Numbered from the stretch's first letter, positions 1 to 7,851 are shown. The stretch: 8,120 bases of DNA from Deferribacteraceae bacterium (GCA_031278965.1 JAITJJ010000098.1:1-8120), one strand, 5' to 3'. Notes: generated from the letters alone by a model not told the origin. Made by a program: numbers and translations.

Positions 1-2
1 CC

Positions 3-161
3 TTATTCCGTAACCGGTCTGATAGCGAAGCCGTAATGCCGCCACAGGTCGTCAACGTGGTATATTTGGCAATAGGGCGAGCATCCCACAAGTGGAGTAT
101 GCCAATAAAGGACTGGAAAGTCCCCTTAAATAGGTTTATGCACGAAAAAGGTGAATTCTAG
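3..161 (+). CDS. IS256-family (Mutator) transposase, C-terminal 52 residues, partial
   Basis: This is the final part of a DDE transposase that would catalyse cut-and-paste or copy-out movement of the element; its start is outside the window. Translation from base 3 is open for 52 codons to the TAG at 159-161. It contains the family's C-terminal signature: a 'VVYLAIGRASHKW' helix followed by 'MPIKDWKVPLNRFM'. This matches the usual YLA..-KWTMPIRNWK.ALN.F pattern of IS256-type transposases. The catalytic DDE residues would lie upstream and are not visible, so activity cannot be judged. The protein ends with a short 'HEKGEF' tail, and the terminal inverted repeat begins 12 bases later. That spacing is normal for this family. 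Confidence 0.85.
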   Translation, partial: LFRNRSDSEAVMPPQVVNVVYLAIGRASHKWSMPIKDWKVPLNRFMHEKGEF

Positions 162-173
162 AGGAGTTGCGGC

Positions 174-198
174 ATTTACAAAAATTATAAACAGAGTC
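174..198 (+). repeat. Putative right terminal inverted repeat of the IS256-family element
   Basis: This 25-base AT-rich segment lies just after the transposase stop and has the layout of IS256-family ends: an inner ATTTACAAAAATTATAAA block and an outer CAGAGTC. The partner repeat is beyond the left edge, so the assignment rests on position and resemblance only. Confidence 0.6.
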
Positions 199-295
199 TT
201 ATGCCCAACCCGCCCTAAGCACTTTTATAAAGAGCGAAAATATAGTTTTTTGATATAACGGTCGTTAGTCCATTATCAAGCGCCGGGATAACATT

Positions 296-3097
296 TTAAA
301 ACTTCCCCAAATATTCTACGGCTTGCTTTACCGACATGTATGAGTTTTCTGAACCAAACCCCTCTTTGCCAAACGCCAGAGCGGTTAAACGCAATTCTCC
401 GCTATAGTCAGGTATTCTCACCTTAAAACGCGCCTCTCCGTTTTTATCAAAAGAAATGGGATTTGTAAGCAGGGCTGTATTATGTTCTTTCCCTTTTGAA
501 AAAGCATCCGGGGCATCCTCCGCTCTGATTTTCCGACCACCCACCTCTTTTAAGCGCACGGCGGAGTTATCAAGTATAATCGGAAGGTAGGCAAGTTGGC
601 GGGAGAAAAAAGTTTCCGGGAAATCAAAAGATCCTGATATCTCCGCATCTGCAAGAGCTAAGGCAACGGATGCTCCTTCAAAGTTTTCGCTTGCCCTCAC
701 CACCACTTCAACATCAATCCCCCCGGGAACACTTTCAGGGTGCTCTATTTTAAGTTCAATCGCACTGTTATTATTTATAGGGAGGTGAACGATCCCAAAA
801 GAGAGTTTCCCGTAACCCGCATTTCCGTCCTTTAAGCCTTTTGCATCTATGTTATTATACATAAAAGCAGATATGTATATATCCCGCCTCTTCCACCTTG
901 TATTGATGGGGAAGTTCACCTCACCCTTCCCGTTTGTAATATTGAATATCTGAAAGCGGAGTATCCCTTCGGAATCTTCCACGAGAAGGCGGGCGCTCCC
1001 GTCAAAAGGGGAATTAATCACTGCTCGCAGCGCCTCTCCAGGCTGGTAACTTTCTTTATCAAGGATAATCTCCATATTGCTTAAAGTGTCTGCCGTTTGA
1101 GTTCCCCCTGCGCTAAAATTAAACACCGTTACTGCTGAAGTTGCAAGGTTCTTTACCTCCAAACGGTAACTACCGGAAGAAGTCTTAAATTTTAACTCCT
1201 TTGGGGTTGCCCCGGTTTCAATATTCTGCTCTGCAAGCGGATAAACCGTTGCAGAAAGCTCCGCTGAGTCTTCCGTTTCACTCTCTGACCAAATAAGGCT
1301 TTTTTCCTCTTTTAAGAGGAGACAAGACAGCTTCGCTTTTTTAGGCTTCCCGTTGGAATCAATATTGATAATGCTAAACAGACTCTCTCCCGCGCCCTCT
1401 TTATACTTAACCCCTGCCGCCTCCCCTCCGGGAAGCAAGAGTATCTCTTCCGATAAGCGCGCCGTGATATCGTCTTTTTCGGAAAGATTAAGGTCAAACG
1501 TTAGGGATAGGGGAGTATTTAACGGAACATCGTCAAGAGTAAACGTTGTTTCCCCTTTATTTAGATTTTTTGGGGAGACGGAATATCTGCCTGCAGATGC
1601 GGCAGCGCTGAAGGAATAACCGTCATACCCTCCGATCCGGGAAACAGTTTTAACGGAATAATTCCCTTTTAATATGCCGATTGCCGGGCTTTGATCCTCA
1701 AGGTTTTCTCCTCGCACCTTAAAACTTAGGGCGGAGGTGTTATCTGCCTGAGCTTTTATATTCAGAAGAGCAAGTTTTATTTTAGGATGGTTCTCCACCG
1801 CAAAACTCCGTGCCGCACTCTGTCCTCCTATTTTAACCGACAACTTCCACTCCCCGCTTGCGGAAGAATCTTCTGTTTTTATGGAGATTTCCGAATAACC
1901 CGCTTTTTTATTTACAAAACTTGTGCTTTTAATTACCAGCCCGGCCTGATCAGTAACGGCAAATTCAGCGTCTTCCAGCCCGTTTGCCTTGCCATCATTA
2001 TCCCTCGCCATAACATAATATTTTGCGGTTTCTCCTTTAAAATAGCTGTCTTTGGTTCCGTAAATAAAAATGTTTAAGTCCGAATAGGATTCTCCCGAAA
2101 TATTATAGCTTGATAAATCAAGGGTTTCCGCAGAGAATAGGACGGCTGAGAGATTATCTTTTGCCGCAGTGATATAGTTTACCGCTTCAACTCCGTTTAT
2201 GGGGGGAATGTTAAACTCCGCCTTCCCAGATAAATCTGTAAGCTCTTCAACACTCTCTTGCGGATCATGGAAAGAGATGCCTACTGTCGCTTGTTCAACT
2301 GGACTATCTCCGTTCATCACCCAAACCGCAAGGTTGTTCTTTTTGGCCAAAGGGTAGTATCTTGCATGGATGTTCAACTCATTGTCTATAAATGCGGCGG
2401 CGGAGATGATCTCTTTATTTGCATTGATGACTGCCGCAAAATATAAACCCTTGTTATTAAACAGTTCATCAGGGAGGGCAATTGAGAGAGCGGTCTGTTT
2501 ATGCAAGGAATTTGCTTTATAGCTTTTGGAGAGGGCGGGCTCGCTTGCAGCCAAGATATTTTTTTCGCCGTTTGGATCTGCCAGATACGGTTTGCTTTCA
2601 GAAAAAGGAATAACATAGTAATTAACTGTTATACTATCCAGATTGCTTACATTAAGATTTAATGCTTTATTCTCTTTTAATACGGAGATGAGCCCGCTTT
2701 CGTTAAACCAAGCCCCGGTTTTAAAGGTTGGGGTGGTAAGTTGCTTGGAAAAGTCGCTTTCAAGGGTGGCGCCACCAGCGCCTTGAAAACCTTGCCATAC
2801 GTTTATCCGAAACTTCTTGCCACCAGGGAAGCCGCTATAGTAAATGATACGCCTGTTTGGATCGATCGCCCCTTTTTTATAATAAAAATTCCCCGCCCCG
2901 GAGATGGAGATAAAATCATCGTAAAAGAACTTAGGATCCACCTGCTTATCAAAGATTACTGCAATAACTATCTCTCCGTCTTTTATTGTTGATACCGCAT
3001 CAATCACCTTTATTTCAGCGGCATCGGCGGCGGAGATCAAAAAAGATATACTTATCCAAAATACTAAACATATCTGATAAATTATTGAATGAAACAT
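296..3097 (-). CDS. Alpha-2-macroglobulin-like exported protein lacking the thioester (TED) half
   Basis: This is a predicted periplasmic or surface protein of the bacterial A2M family. Full-length YfhM-type members trap proteases: a bait region is cut, and a thioester then links to the protease. The ATG at 3095-3097 is preferred because GAGGGAG (3101-3107) sits just upstream. A frame-extending TTG at 3122-3124 has no ribosome site. Numbered from the ATG (933 aa), residues 1-26 form a signal peptide with likely cleavage at ADA|AE. There is no lipobox cysteine, unlike E. coli YfhM. Macroglobulin domains follow. An MG2-type strand pair 'YGTKDSYFKGETAKYYVMAR' lies near 346-365, and bait-region-domain strands 'LDKESYQPGEALRAVINSPF' near 679-698. 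'RRDIYISAFMY' is near 737-747 and 'ALADAEI' near 814-820. The last domain has 'GEARFKVRIPDYSGELRLTA' near 887-906 and then 'GFGS'. YfhM relatives run to about 1500-1700 residues. This one stops at the position of the usual 'PRF..GD' junction, so the GCxEQ thioester and C-terminal domains are absent. It may be a natural short form or a truncated gene. Confidence 0.82.
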   Translation of the reverse strand: MFHSIIYQICLVFWISISFLISAADAAEIKVIDAVSTIKDGEIVIAVIFDKQVDPKFFYDDFISISGAGNFYYKKGAIDPNRRIIYYSGFPGGKKFRINVWQGFQGAGGATLESDFSKQLTTPTFKTGAWFNESGLISVLKENKALNLNVSNLDSITVNYYVIPFSESKPYLADPNGEKNILAASEPALSKSYKANSLHKQTALSIALPDELFNNKGLYFAAVINANKEIISAAAFIDNELNIHARYYPLAKKNNLAVWVMNGDSPVEQATVGISFHDPQESVEELTDLSGKAEFNIPPINGVEAVNYITAAKDNLSAVLFSAETLDLSSYNISGESYSDLNIFIYGTKDSYFKGETAKYYVMARDNDGKANGLEDAEFAVTDQAGLVIKSTSFVNKKAGYSEISIKTEDSSASGEWKLSVKIGGQSAARSFAVENHPKIKLALLNIKAQADNTSALSFKVRGENLEDQSPAIGILKGNYSVKTVSRIGGYDGYSFSAAASAGRYSVSPKNLNKGETTFTLDDVPLNTPLSLTFDLNLSEKDDITARLSEEILLLPGGEAAGVKYKEGAGESLFSIINIDSNGKPKKAKLSCLLLKEEKSLIWSESETEDSAELSATVYPLAEQNIETGATPKELKFKTSSGSYRLEVKNLATSAVTVFNFSAGGTQTADTLSNMEIILDKESYQPGEALRAVINSPFDGSARLLVEDSEGILRFQIFNITNGKGEVNFPINTRWKRRDIYISAFMYNNIDAKGLKDGNAGYGKLSFGIVHLPINNNSAIELKIEHPESVPGGIDVEVVVRASENFEGASVALALADAEISGSFDFPETFFSRQLAYLPIILDNSAVRLKEVGGRKIRAEDAPDAFSKGKEHNTALLTNPISFDKNGEARFKVRIPDYSGELRLTALAFGKEGFGSENSYMSVKQAVEYLGKF

Positions 3098-3100
3098 AAT

Positions 3101-3107
3101 CTCCCTC
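3101..3107 (-). promoter_or_regulatory. Ribosome binding site deciding the A2M-like start
   Basis: On the minus strand the sequence is GAGGGAG-ATT-ATG. The GAGG core is 6 nt from the ATG at 3095-3097. It lies in the 29-base gap after the upstream gene's stop codon. This supports the ATG over the in-frame TTG 27 bases earlier, which has no such site and would place the hydrophobic signal core further from the N-terminus. Confidence 0.7.
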
Positions 3108-3126
3108 AAAAAATCGAACCGCAAAG

Positions 3127-6100
3127 CTACTCTACTATCTTATTTACTTCAAGATCAAGATAAAGATCGGTTTTGCCAGGCGGAACGCTAACCTCCGCCG
3201 AACCGAATACATCTGCATCCAGATCAAATATGGTTAAGTTGTATATTCCAAACGGAACTTGACGGAATATTGCGGTTTTATTGCTGCCTAACCATATCTC
3301 CTGACGAAATTCAAAACCGTTTACATTCCGGCTTCCCGCAAGGATGGCGTTTGCACTCTTAAAGCCGGCCGCTGCCACCCCCACGGCGGTTGCAAATATA
3401 TCCGATGAGGAGAGCGCCAAAATAAGGGCGATATTATAACCCGGAATATTATTGCCTGCGCCGATACTTATGATCAGTTGAAGCCACCCGTCATTAAAGA
3501 GTGCGGCAAACTTCCCCTGATTATCTGAAATGAGGGTTAGTGTCCGCGTTTGGGGGTCGTAAGAAAACATATCGGTTATATTGGCGCTGCGGCAGGAAAC
3601 GCTTATATCGTCACCATCAAACTTTTCCATATTATCAAAGGTGACGGCAAATTCGCCGCCTTGATAGGTAAAAGCATCATTCACTCCCGCAAGCCTTAAT
3701 ACCGGAAGGGGAGAACCCGTTGGTCTGGAAACGGTTTTTATTCTGTGGGCAGCTATGCTTTCAACCGCAATATTAATGACTGAAGCGTTGTCGTTCAGTA
3801 TGAATCTGCTCTGAAACGCTTTGCCATCTTTTGATTTTGGGGCATGAAAAACTATGGCATGCCTAAATATCTTGCTTTTAAGGTTCCAGTTTTCTCCGTC
3901 GACATCTGCCGTGCCCTCTGTGTCTGCAAATAACAGGGCGACCTCTGGAGCTATCAGACGATTTTTAGAGACGACCGGAATTATCGGAATACAGTTATCA
4001 ACAAATTGATCATTTGCGCTTACGCAACTTACCTGCAGTATCTCCTTCTTTTTATTCTGCCCCGCTTGAAGCGACATGTCAAGCTCTCCGGCAAAGAAGC
4101 GTTTCCTGTCAATCAGGGATATATGATAAGCGCAGTCGGGGAGATCATCCAGACGGACAAAACCGGACGTACTCACCGCCACATTGCTAGAGTATATCCT
4201 CCCCAGACCGTATTCACAGGCAACATTCATTTCAAGCCCTGAAAAGAGTGCGTTCTGAGCGCCGAACGTGTCGGTAACGGATATTTCCGCACTCTTGTAA
4301 CCCGCAATAAGGTTAAGGTAATAGCGGCGGTTTTTAACGGTTATCCTCACCGGAGAGGAGTTTGTGGAGAGATAGCTTAAAAAAGCGGGGATAGCAGAGC
4401 GTTTAAGGGTGATCCTGTTATACTTTGAATTTACGAGGAAAAGGTCTGTAATATCCGATACCTGTTCCATAACTACGCTTAAATCCTGACGGTTAAAGGT
4501 TATCGGGAAAGAGAGCGAGAGGGGAATCCTTCCGTTATAAATCCCGCCTGATACCCCCTTAATATCCACAAAGGCATTTGTGCAATGGGGGCGATCCTTG
4601 GGACACATGGCGTAATCAAGCCCTTCTTCGCTTATCACCGGCAGATCGTTGCCGTTGTAGAATATGGGGAGGGTATACAGCATATCGCGGTTCTTCAGTA
4701 TAAAAACAGAGTGGAAGTCTTTGCTGCTCTCCCTTGTGTAAAGCATAAGGGTGAGATCCGAGTGCAAAGTGTATTCCCCCGGAAAATACCCGGCCACGCT
4801 TATATCGTCCACCGCGGAGATGTTAAACGATTTTAGATCCATACTCTTAAAATCGTTTTTATGCAGTCTTAACGGCTCTTCCAAAAGGTTTATCCAATTG
4901 CCTTCAGTAACCATCCGCCAATCCGGTTTTTGTGAAATAGGAGAAACAGGAAGATCTATATTTATCTCTGTGCGCTCCTCATTATCCTCAAAAGTGACGG
5001 AAGTATAGAGAAAGCCTTGATTTTTTAAAGTTAAATCTGCCAGCAATATCTGATATTTCCCCTCCGGAATATCTATGAAACGGTATCTGCCGCCGTTATC
5101 TGCCTGAGCGGTGCGAACCAACGGGAGTTCCGGGTTGTCAAGCTGCCTGAGTACAGCGAACATATCCTCTGTGGGCGTTATGCTTGGGGTGACCAGAACC
5201 TCCGCCGCTCCTGGGCGAATCTCTTTCTTTATTCTAAAGCATCTGTTCTTGTAGACGGCACCGCAGAATGTTACACCCAACGTAGCCTGATTATTTTTTA
5301 GCCTCTCATATAAATCCTTAAATCTCTTTGGGTTCAGAGTTAAGGTTTGGGCGGCGTTGTTCCAATCAAAATATGATGTAATATCAGCGGCTTTTCCAAG
5401 CAGATCAAAGAGGTGAACTTTGACATTTGTAGCGGAGCTCTTTGTAAAGCTGTTTAGGGAGGAAGAGGGAATATTTTTTGAATTAAACTCTAAAACTCCG
5501 CCGTTTTCAAACCCTGTAAGGCTAGTTTGAGCATAGTATCCATCACCGGAGAACGGTGAAAACTGCTCGTATATATTATCAATTTTAAACGGTCGGGGGA
5601 ATATGAACAGAATTTTTTTCCCGCCTACTCTGGCGGAAAAAGAGATAACTTCCGCAGAGGAGCGCTTTTCCGGGAAGAGGAGAGCAACCCTGTTTTTTGT
5701 AACTTTAAAGCGCACTTGGTCGCCTGATTTTTGGATAAATTCGGTTATATCCCCAGAAAAGCGGGGGGTTAGGGCGGAAGGGGCAAGTATTATAAACTCC
5801 CCGCCCCTATTAACGTTATATTCCGCATTAAACAGCTCATCATAATCCGGTACGGTATGCTCTATATTTAAGCTGGTTATCCCGTCAACTGTCTCAACGG
5901 AGATGAATTTTAACTTTGAAGCTGTAAGCGGAGAGATAGTTGGCTTATATTCAAAGCTCGGCAGATTCTCAAGGAGATATTCCCCTTTTCTGTCAATCGC
6001 TGTGCTGAATGTATGAGGGAGTATGGTATCTGAGCCTCGGAAAGTAAAGGTGAGCTCCCGCCCTGCAAGATAGGCGGGGTTCTTCCCGGTCTCTGCAACA

Positions 6101-6744
6101 ATCCTCCCTCTTATTGCTTTATCTGCAAGGATTATACGGACTCTTCCGGTTAAAGCGTTCTTTCCTGAACCGTTTCGCCATGAAAGCTCCGCCCCCTCCC
6201 CCTTAAAATGACTAAAAAATTGGGATTCATAAAACTCTTTTATCCTAAAGCTCTGCTGCTGCTCGTTAAAATAAAAGAGGGTGGAAATATCCTCTTTCCC
6301 TATGAAAAATTTAAGGGAGTTTAAGCTCTTAGTGCTTAGTTGCGGGAAAGATATGGAGAACGGTTTATTTGGTATGCAAACATTGCCAAGCATGCAATCC
6401 GGCAGTCTAACCTGCAATTCATGAATTGCCGCCGTTCCGGATTTTACGGTGTATCCCTGCTGAAAATTCCATACACCGGGGTTGTATCCCTTAACCTCTA
6501 ACGTTTGGTTATCGGCTAAAGGGAGGGTTATATTATCCGTTGTAAATGCATATTCATCAGCGTAAAAGAAAGCGCTCCTGTTATCTGACAGATAAGAGAT
6601 TCCGCTTGCACTGCCGATAGCTTCCGATAAGAGAGGGGAAGATATTTTTATGTATCCCTTAATTAGGCGCACCTCTTTTGAGGCGGAAGGCGCCGTGAAT
6701 ATCTGAAAGATAATAAGCAAAAACAATAAAACCCTAAAAACCAT
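3127..6744 (-). CDS. Large exported protein of four ~300-residue repeat units (DITxxF domain plus carboxypeptidase-regulatory-like beta sandwich)
   Basis: I do not recognise a named family for the whole 1205-residue protein. Residues 1 to about 21 are a signal peptide (hydrophobic core 'VLLFLLIIFQIF'), so it is exported. There is no later membrane segment or obvious C-terminal anchor. Landmarks recur at about 300-residue spacing. A first domain type carries D/N-I-T/S-x-x-F: EDISTLF 151-157, ADITSYF 453-459, SDITDLF 763-769, ANITDMF 1054-1060. A second resembles CarboxypepD_reg-type beta sandwiches: GEYLLENLPSFEY 254-266, GRYRFIDIPEGKY 552-564, GFVRLDDLPDCAY 861-873, TAIFRQVPFGIY 1157-1168. 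An extra ITEF motif at 333-336 makes unit 2 irregular. Eleven cysteines are mostly in close pairs (117/123, 494/502, 714/721, 907/918), which fits disulfides outside the cytoplasm. No catalytic motif is visible, so a structural, adhesive or scaffold role is only an inference. The start ATG (6742-6744) has a stop codon three codons upstream and a poor Shine-Dalgarno site. The gene lies 42 bases after asd and 29 bases before the A2M-like gene. Confidence 0.8.
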   Translation of the reverse strand: MVFRVLLFLLIIFQIFTAPSASKEVRLIKGYIKISSPLLSEAIGSASGISYLSDNRSAFFYADEYAFTTDNITLPLADNQTLEVKGYNPGVWNFQQGYTVKSGTAAIHELQVRLPDCMLGNVCIPNKPFSISFPQLSTKSLNSLKFFIGKEDISTLFYFNEQQQSFRIKEFYESQFFSHFKGEGAELSWRNGSGKNALTGRVRIILADKAIRGRIVAETGKNPAYLAGRELTFTFRGSDTILPHTFSTAIDRKGEYLLENLPSFEYKPTISPLTASKLKFISVETVDGITSLNIEHTVPDYDELFNAEYNVNRGGEFIILAPSALTPRFSGDITEFIQKSGDQVRFKVTKNRVALLFPEKRSSAEVISFSARVGGKKILFIFPRPFKIDNIYEQFSPFSGDGYYAQTSLTGFENGGVLEFNSKNIPSSSLNSFTKSSATNVKVHLFDLLGKAADITSYFDWNNAAQTLTLNPKRFKDLYERLKNNQATLGVTFCGAVYKNRCFRIKKEIRPGAAEVLVTPSITPTEDMFAVLRQLDNPELPLVRTAQADNGGRYRFIDIPEGKYQILLADLTLKNQGFLYTSVTFEDNEERTEINIDLPVSPISQKPDWRMVTEGNWINLLEEPLRLHKNDFKSMDLKSFNISAVDDISVAGYFPGEYTLHSDLTLMLYTRESSKDFHSVFILKNRDMLYTLPIFYNGNDLPVISEEGLDYAMCPKDRPHCTNAFVDIKGVSGGIYNGRIPLSLSFPITFNRQDLSVVMEQVSDITDLFLVNSKYNRITLKRSAIPAFLSYLSTNSSPVRITVKNRRYYLNLIAGYKSAEISVTDTFGAQNALFSGLEMNVACEYGLGRIYSSNVAVSTSGFVRLDDLPDCAYHISLIDRKRFFAGELDMSLQAGQNKKKEILQVSCVSANDQFVDNCIPIIPVVSKNRLIAPEVALLFADTEGTADVDGENWNLKSKIFRHAIVFHAPKSKDGKAFQSRFILNDNASVINIAVESIAAHRIKTVSRPTGSPLPVLRLAGVNDAFTYQGGEFAVTFDNMEKFDGDDISVSCRSANITDMFSYDPQTRTLTLISDNQGKFAALFNDGWLQLIISIGAGNNIPGYNIALILALSSSDIFATAVGVAAAGFKSANAILAGSRNVNGFEFRQEIWLGSNKTAIFRQVPFGIYNLTIFDLDADVFGSAEVSVPPGKTDLYLDLEVNKIVE
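3145..6675 (-). repeat. Four tandem, strongly diverged ~300-residue protein repeats
   Basis: Approximate units are residues 24-298 (bases 5851-6675), 299-600 (4945-5850), 601-905 (4030-4944) and 906-1200 (3145-4029). Each unit has an N-terminal beta-rich segment, a DITxxF-type domain and then a carboxypeptidase-regulatory-like domain. That last domain closes with an alternating hydrophobic strand, such as 'EINIDLPV' or 'DLYLDLEV'. The DITxxF motifs are spaced 302, 310 and 291 residues apart. The G-[FY]-x-x-x-[DN]-[LI]-P motifs are spaced about 297, 310 and 296. Similarity is visible only in protein; no DNA-level repeat was noticed, so the duplication is old. Confidence 0.7.
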
Positions 6745-6786
6745 AATGCTTACTTAACTATACTACAGGAAGCGTAAGATCGCCCG

Positions 6787-7800
6787 TCACCCGTTTATCA
6801 AAAGCTCTGCAATCTGAACGGCGTTAGTGGCGGCGCCTTTGCGGAGTTGATCTCCGGATACCCAAAAAGTAAGGGAGTTGTCATCGGATATGTCTTCACG
6901 AATCCTTCCCACAACGGCTAAATCTTGATCGGATGAGTTAATCGGCATAGGATAGAGCCGCGATTCGGGGGAATCCAGAACTTTTACGCCGCGGGCATTT
7001 ACAAAAAGCTCTCTGGCTTTTGCCGCGGTGATCTTCTCCCTTGTTTGCACCGTCACGGCTTCACTGTGGGATGAGAGAACCGGCACCCGCACGCAGGTTG
7101 CGGAAACCTTTATCTCATCATCGCTTAAAATTTTGCGCGTTTCATTGTGCAACTTCATCTCTTCCTTTGTATATCCGTTTTCAAGGAAGGAATCCACCTG
7201 CGGTATAAGATTAAAGAGGATAGGATAGGAAAAAGCGGAGTTTACGAGAGGTTTCCCTTCCGCCCAATCTCTGGTTTGATCCATAAGCTCCCGCATCCCT
7301 TTGGCGCCGGCTCCGGAGGTTGACTGATAGGATGAGACCACAATCCTTGTAACCTTTGAATAATTATAAAGAGCTTTTACGGGGAGGAGCATAATAATTG
7401 TGGTGCAGTTTGGATTGGCGATAATGCCGTTATGCTTTGGGAGATCAAGCGGATTTATCTCCGGGATAACAAGGGGTACATCCCTATCCATCCTAAAGGC
7501 TGACGAGTTGTCTATCACCACCGCCCCGCTCTTTACGGCAGCGGGAGCATATGCAACGCTCCTTTCAGAACCGGCTGAAAAGAGGGCAATATCAATATTT
7601 TTAAAGCTCCTGTCCGTCAACTCCTCCACCCGATATGTTTCACCGCTGAAAACCACCTGTTTCCCCGCTGAACCGGAGGATGCAAGGAGGATTATGTTTC
7701 CCACCGGGAAAGAGCGTTCTTCCAGAATTTGGAGGATCATCGCTCCGACAGCCCCTGTAACGCCGACTATTGCCACATTGTATGAGCTTTTTTTAATCAT
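6787..7800 (-). CDS. asd: Aspartate-semialdehyde dehydrogenase
   Basis: A cytoplasmic enzyme that reduces L-aspartyl-4-phosphate to L-aspartate-4-semialdehyde with NADPH. It is the second step of the aspartate pathway, leading to diaminopimelate/lysine, threonine and methionine. Starting at the ATG at 7798-7800 gives 337 residues, normal for the family. The N-terminus runs 'YNVAIVGVTGAVG', the nucleotide-binding glycine loop (G13 to G19). The catalytic cysteine is in 'ANPNCTT' (about C132) and the catalytic histidine in 'RVPVLSSHSEAV' (about H245). 'STSGAGAKGMREL', 'RLYPMP' and 'FWVSGDQLRKGAATNAVQIA' are further family blocks. All expected key residues are present, so the gene looks intact. 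An in-frame ATG five codons upstream (7813-7815) is also possible, but the later start has a GGAAG about 8 nt ahead and gives the standard N-terminus. It is the first gene of the likely three-gene transcript, behind two promoter-like sites. Confidence 0.97.
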   Translation of the reverse strand: MIKKSSYNVAIVGVTGAVGAMILQILEERSFPVGNIILLASSGSAGKQVVFSGETYRVEELTDRSFKNIDIALFSAGSERSVAYAPAAVKSGAVVIDNSSAFRMDRDVPLVIPEINPLDLPKHNGIIANPNCTTIIMLLPVKALYNYSKVTRIVVSSYQSTSGAGAKGMRELMDQTRDWAEGKPLVNSAFSYPILFNLIPQVDSFLENGYTKEEMKLHNETRKILSDDEIKVSATCVRVPVLSSHSEAVTVQTREKITAAKARELFVNARGVKVLDSPESRLYPMPINSSDQDLAVVGRIREDISDDNSLTFWVSGDQLRKGAATNAVQIAELLING

Positions 7801-7820
7801 ATATATTTCTTCCATAAGCT

Positions 7821-7843
7821 GCGGACATCAAATACTCGTCCGC
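7821..7843 (-). promoter_or_regulatory. Leader hairpin upstream of asd
   Basis: A perfect 6-bp inverted repeat (GCGGAC / GTCCGC) encloses an 11-nt loop (GAGTATTTGAT on the minus strand). It lies about 20 nt before the preferred asd start. No run of U follows, so it is not a standard intrinsic terminator. It could influence translation or be incidental; there is no direct evidence of regulation. Confidence 0.4.
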
Positions 7844-7851
7844 CGTTTTTA

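Larger units (their letters stand above)
1..198 (+). mobile_element. 3' end of an IS256/Mutator-family insertion sequence (truncated by window edge)
   Basis: The stretch holds the C-terminus of an IS256-type transposase (stop at 159-161). It is followed 12 bases later by an AT-rich segment at 174-198 (atttacaaaaattataaac, then agagtc), which resembles the terminal inverted repeats of this family. From outside inwards these often read like GACTCTGT..AATTTTTGTAAAT. The outer boundary is placed at about 198, with an uncertainty of a few bases. Family members make 8-9 bp target duplications. The bases after the boundary (ttatgccca, 199-207) would be one copy, but the other end lies outside the window and cannot be checked. 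The element lies downstream of, and convergent with, the A2M-like gene. Confidence 0.8.

Noticed and set aside
199..295. Intrinsic terminator for the A2M-like gene
   Set aside because: Only a tiny TAAC/GTTA stem with mismatched extension is seen, and it is not followed by a T run on the minus strand.
1353..2992. Plus-strand open frames of 60-100 codons inside the A2M-like gene
   Set aside because: They lie wholly within a well-supported gene on the other strand and show no recognisable domains or start signals.
3098..3124. N-terminal extension of the A2M-like gene to an in-frame TTG at 3122-3124
   Set aside because: There is no ribosome site before the TTG, whereas GAGGGAG lies just before the ATG at 3095-3097, and the signal peptide is better placed from that ATG.
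4006..5845. Plus-strand open frames inside the repeat-protein gene
   Set aside because: They overlap a long gene with a clear signal peptide and domain repeats, and look like antisense shadows.
7801..7815. asd start at the earlier in-frame ATG (7813-7815)
   Set aside because: No Shine-Dalgarno site precedes it, and the later ATG gives the N-terminus typical of the family. It cannot be fully excluded.
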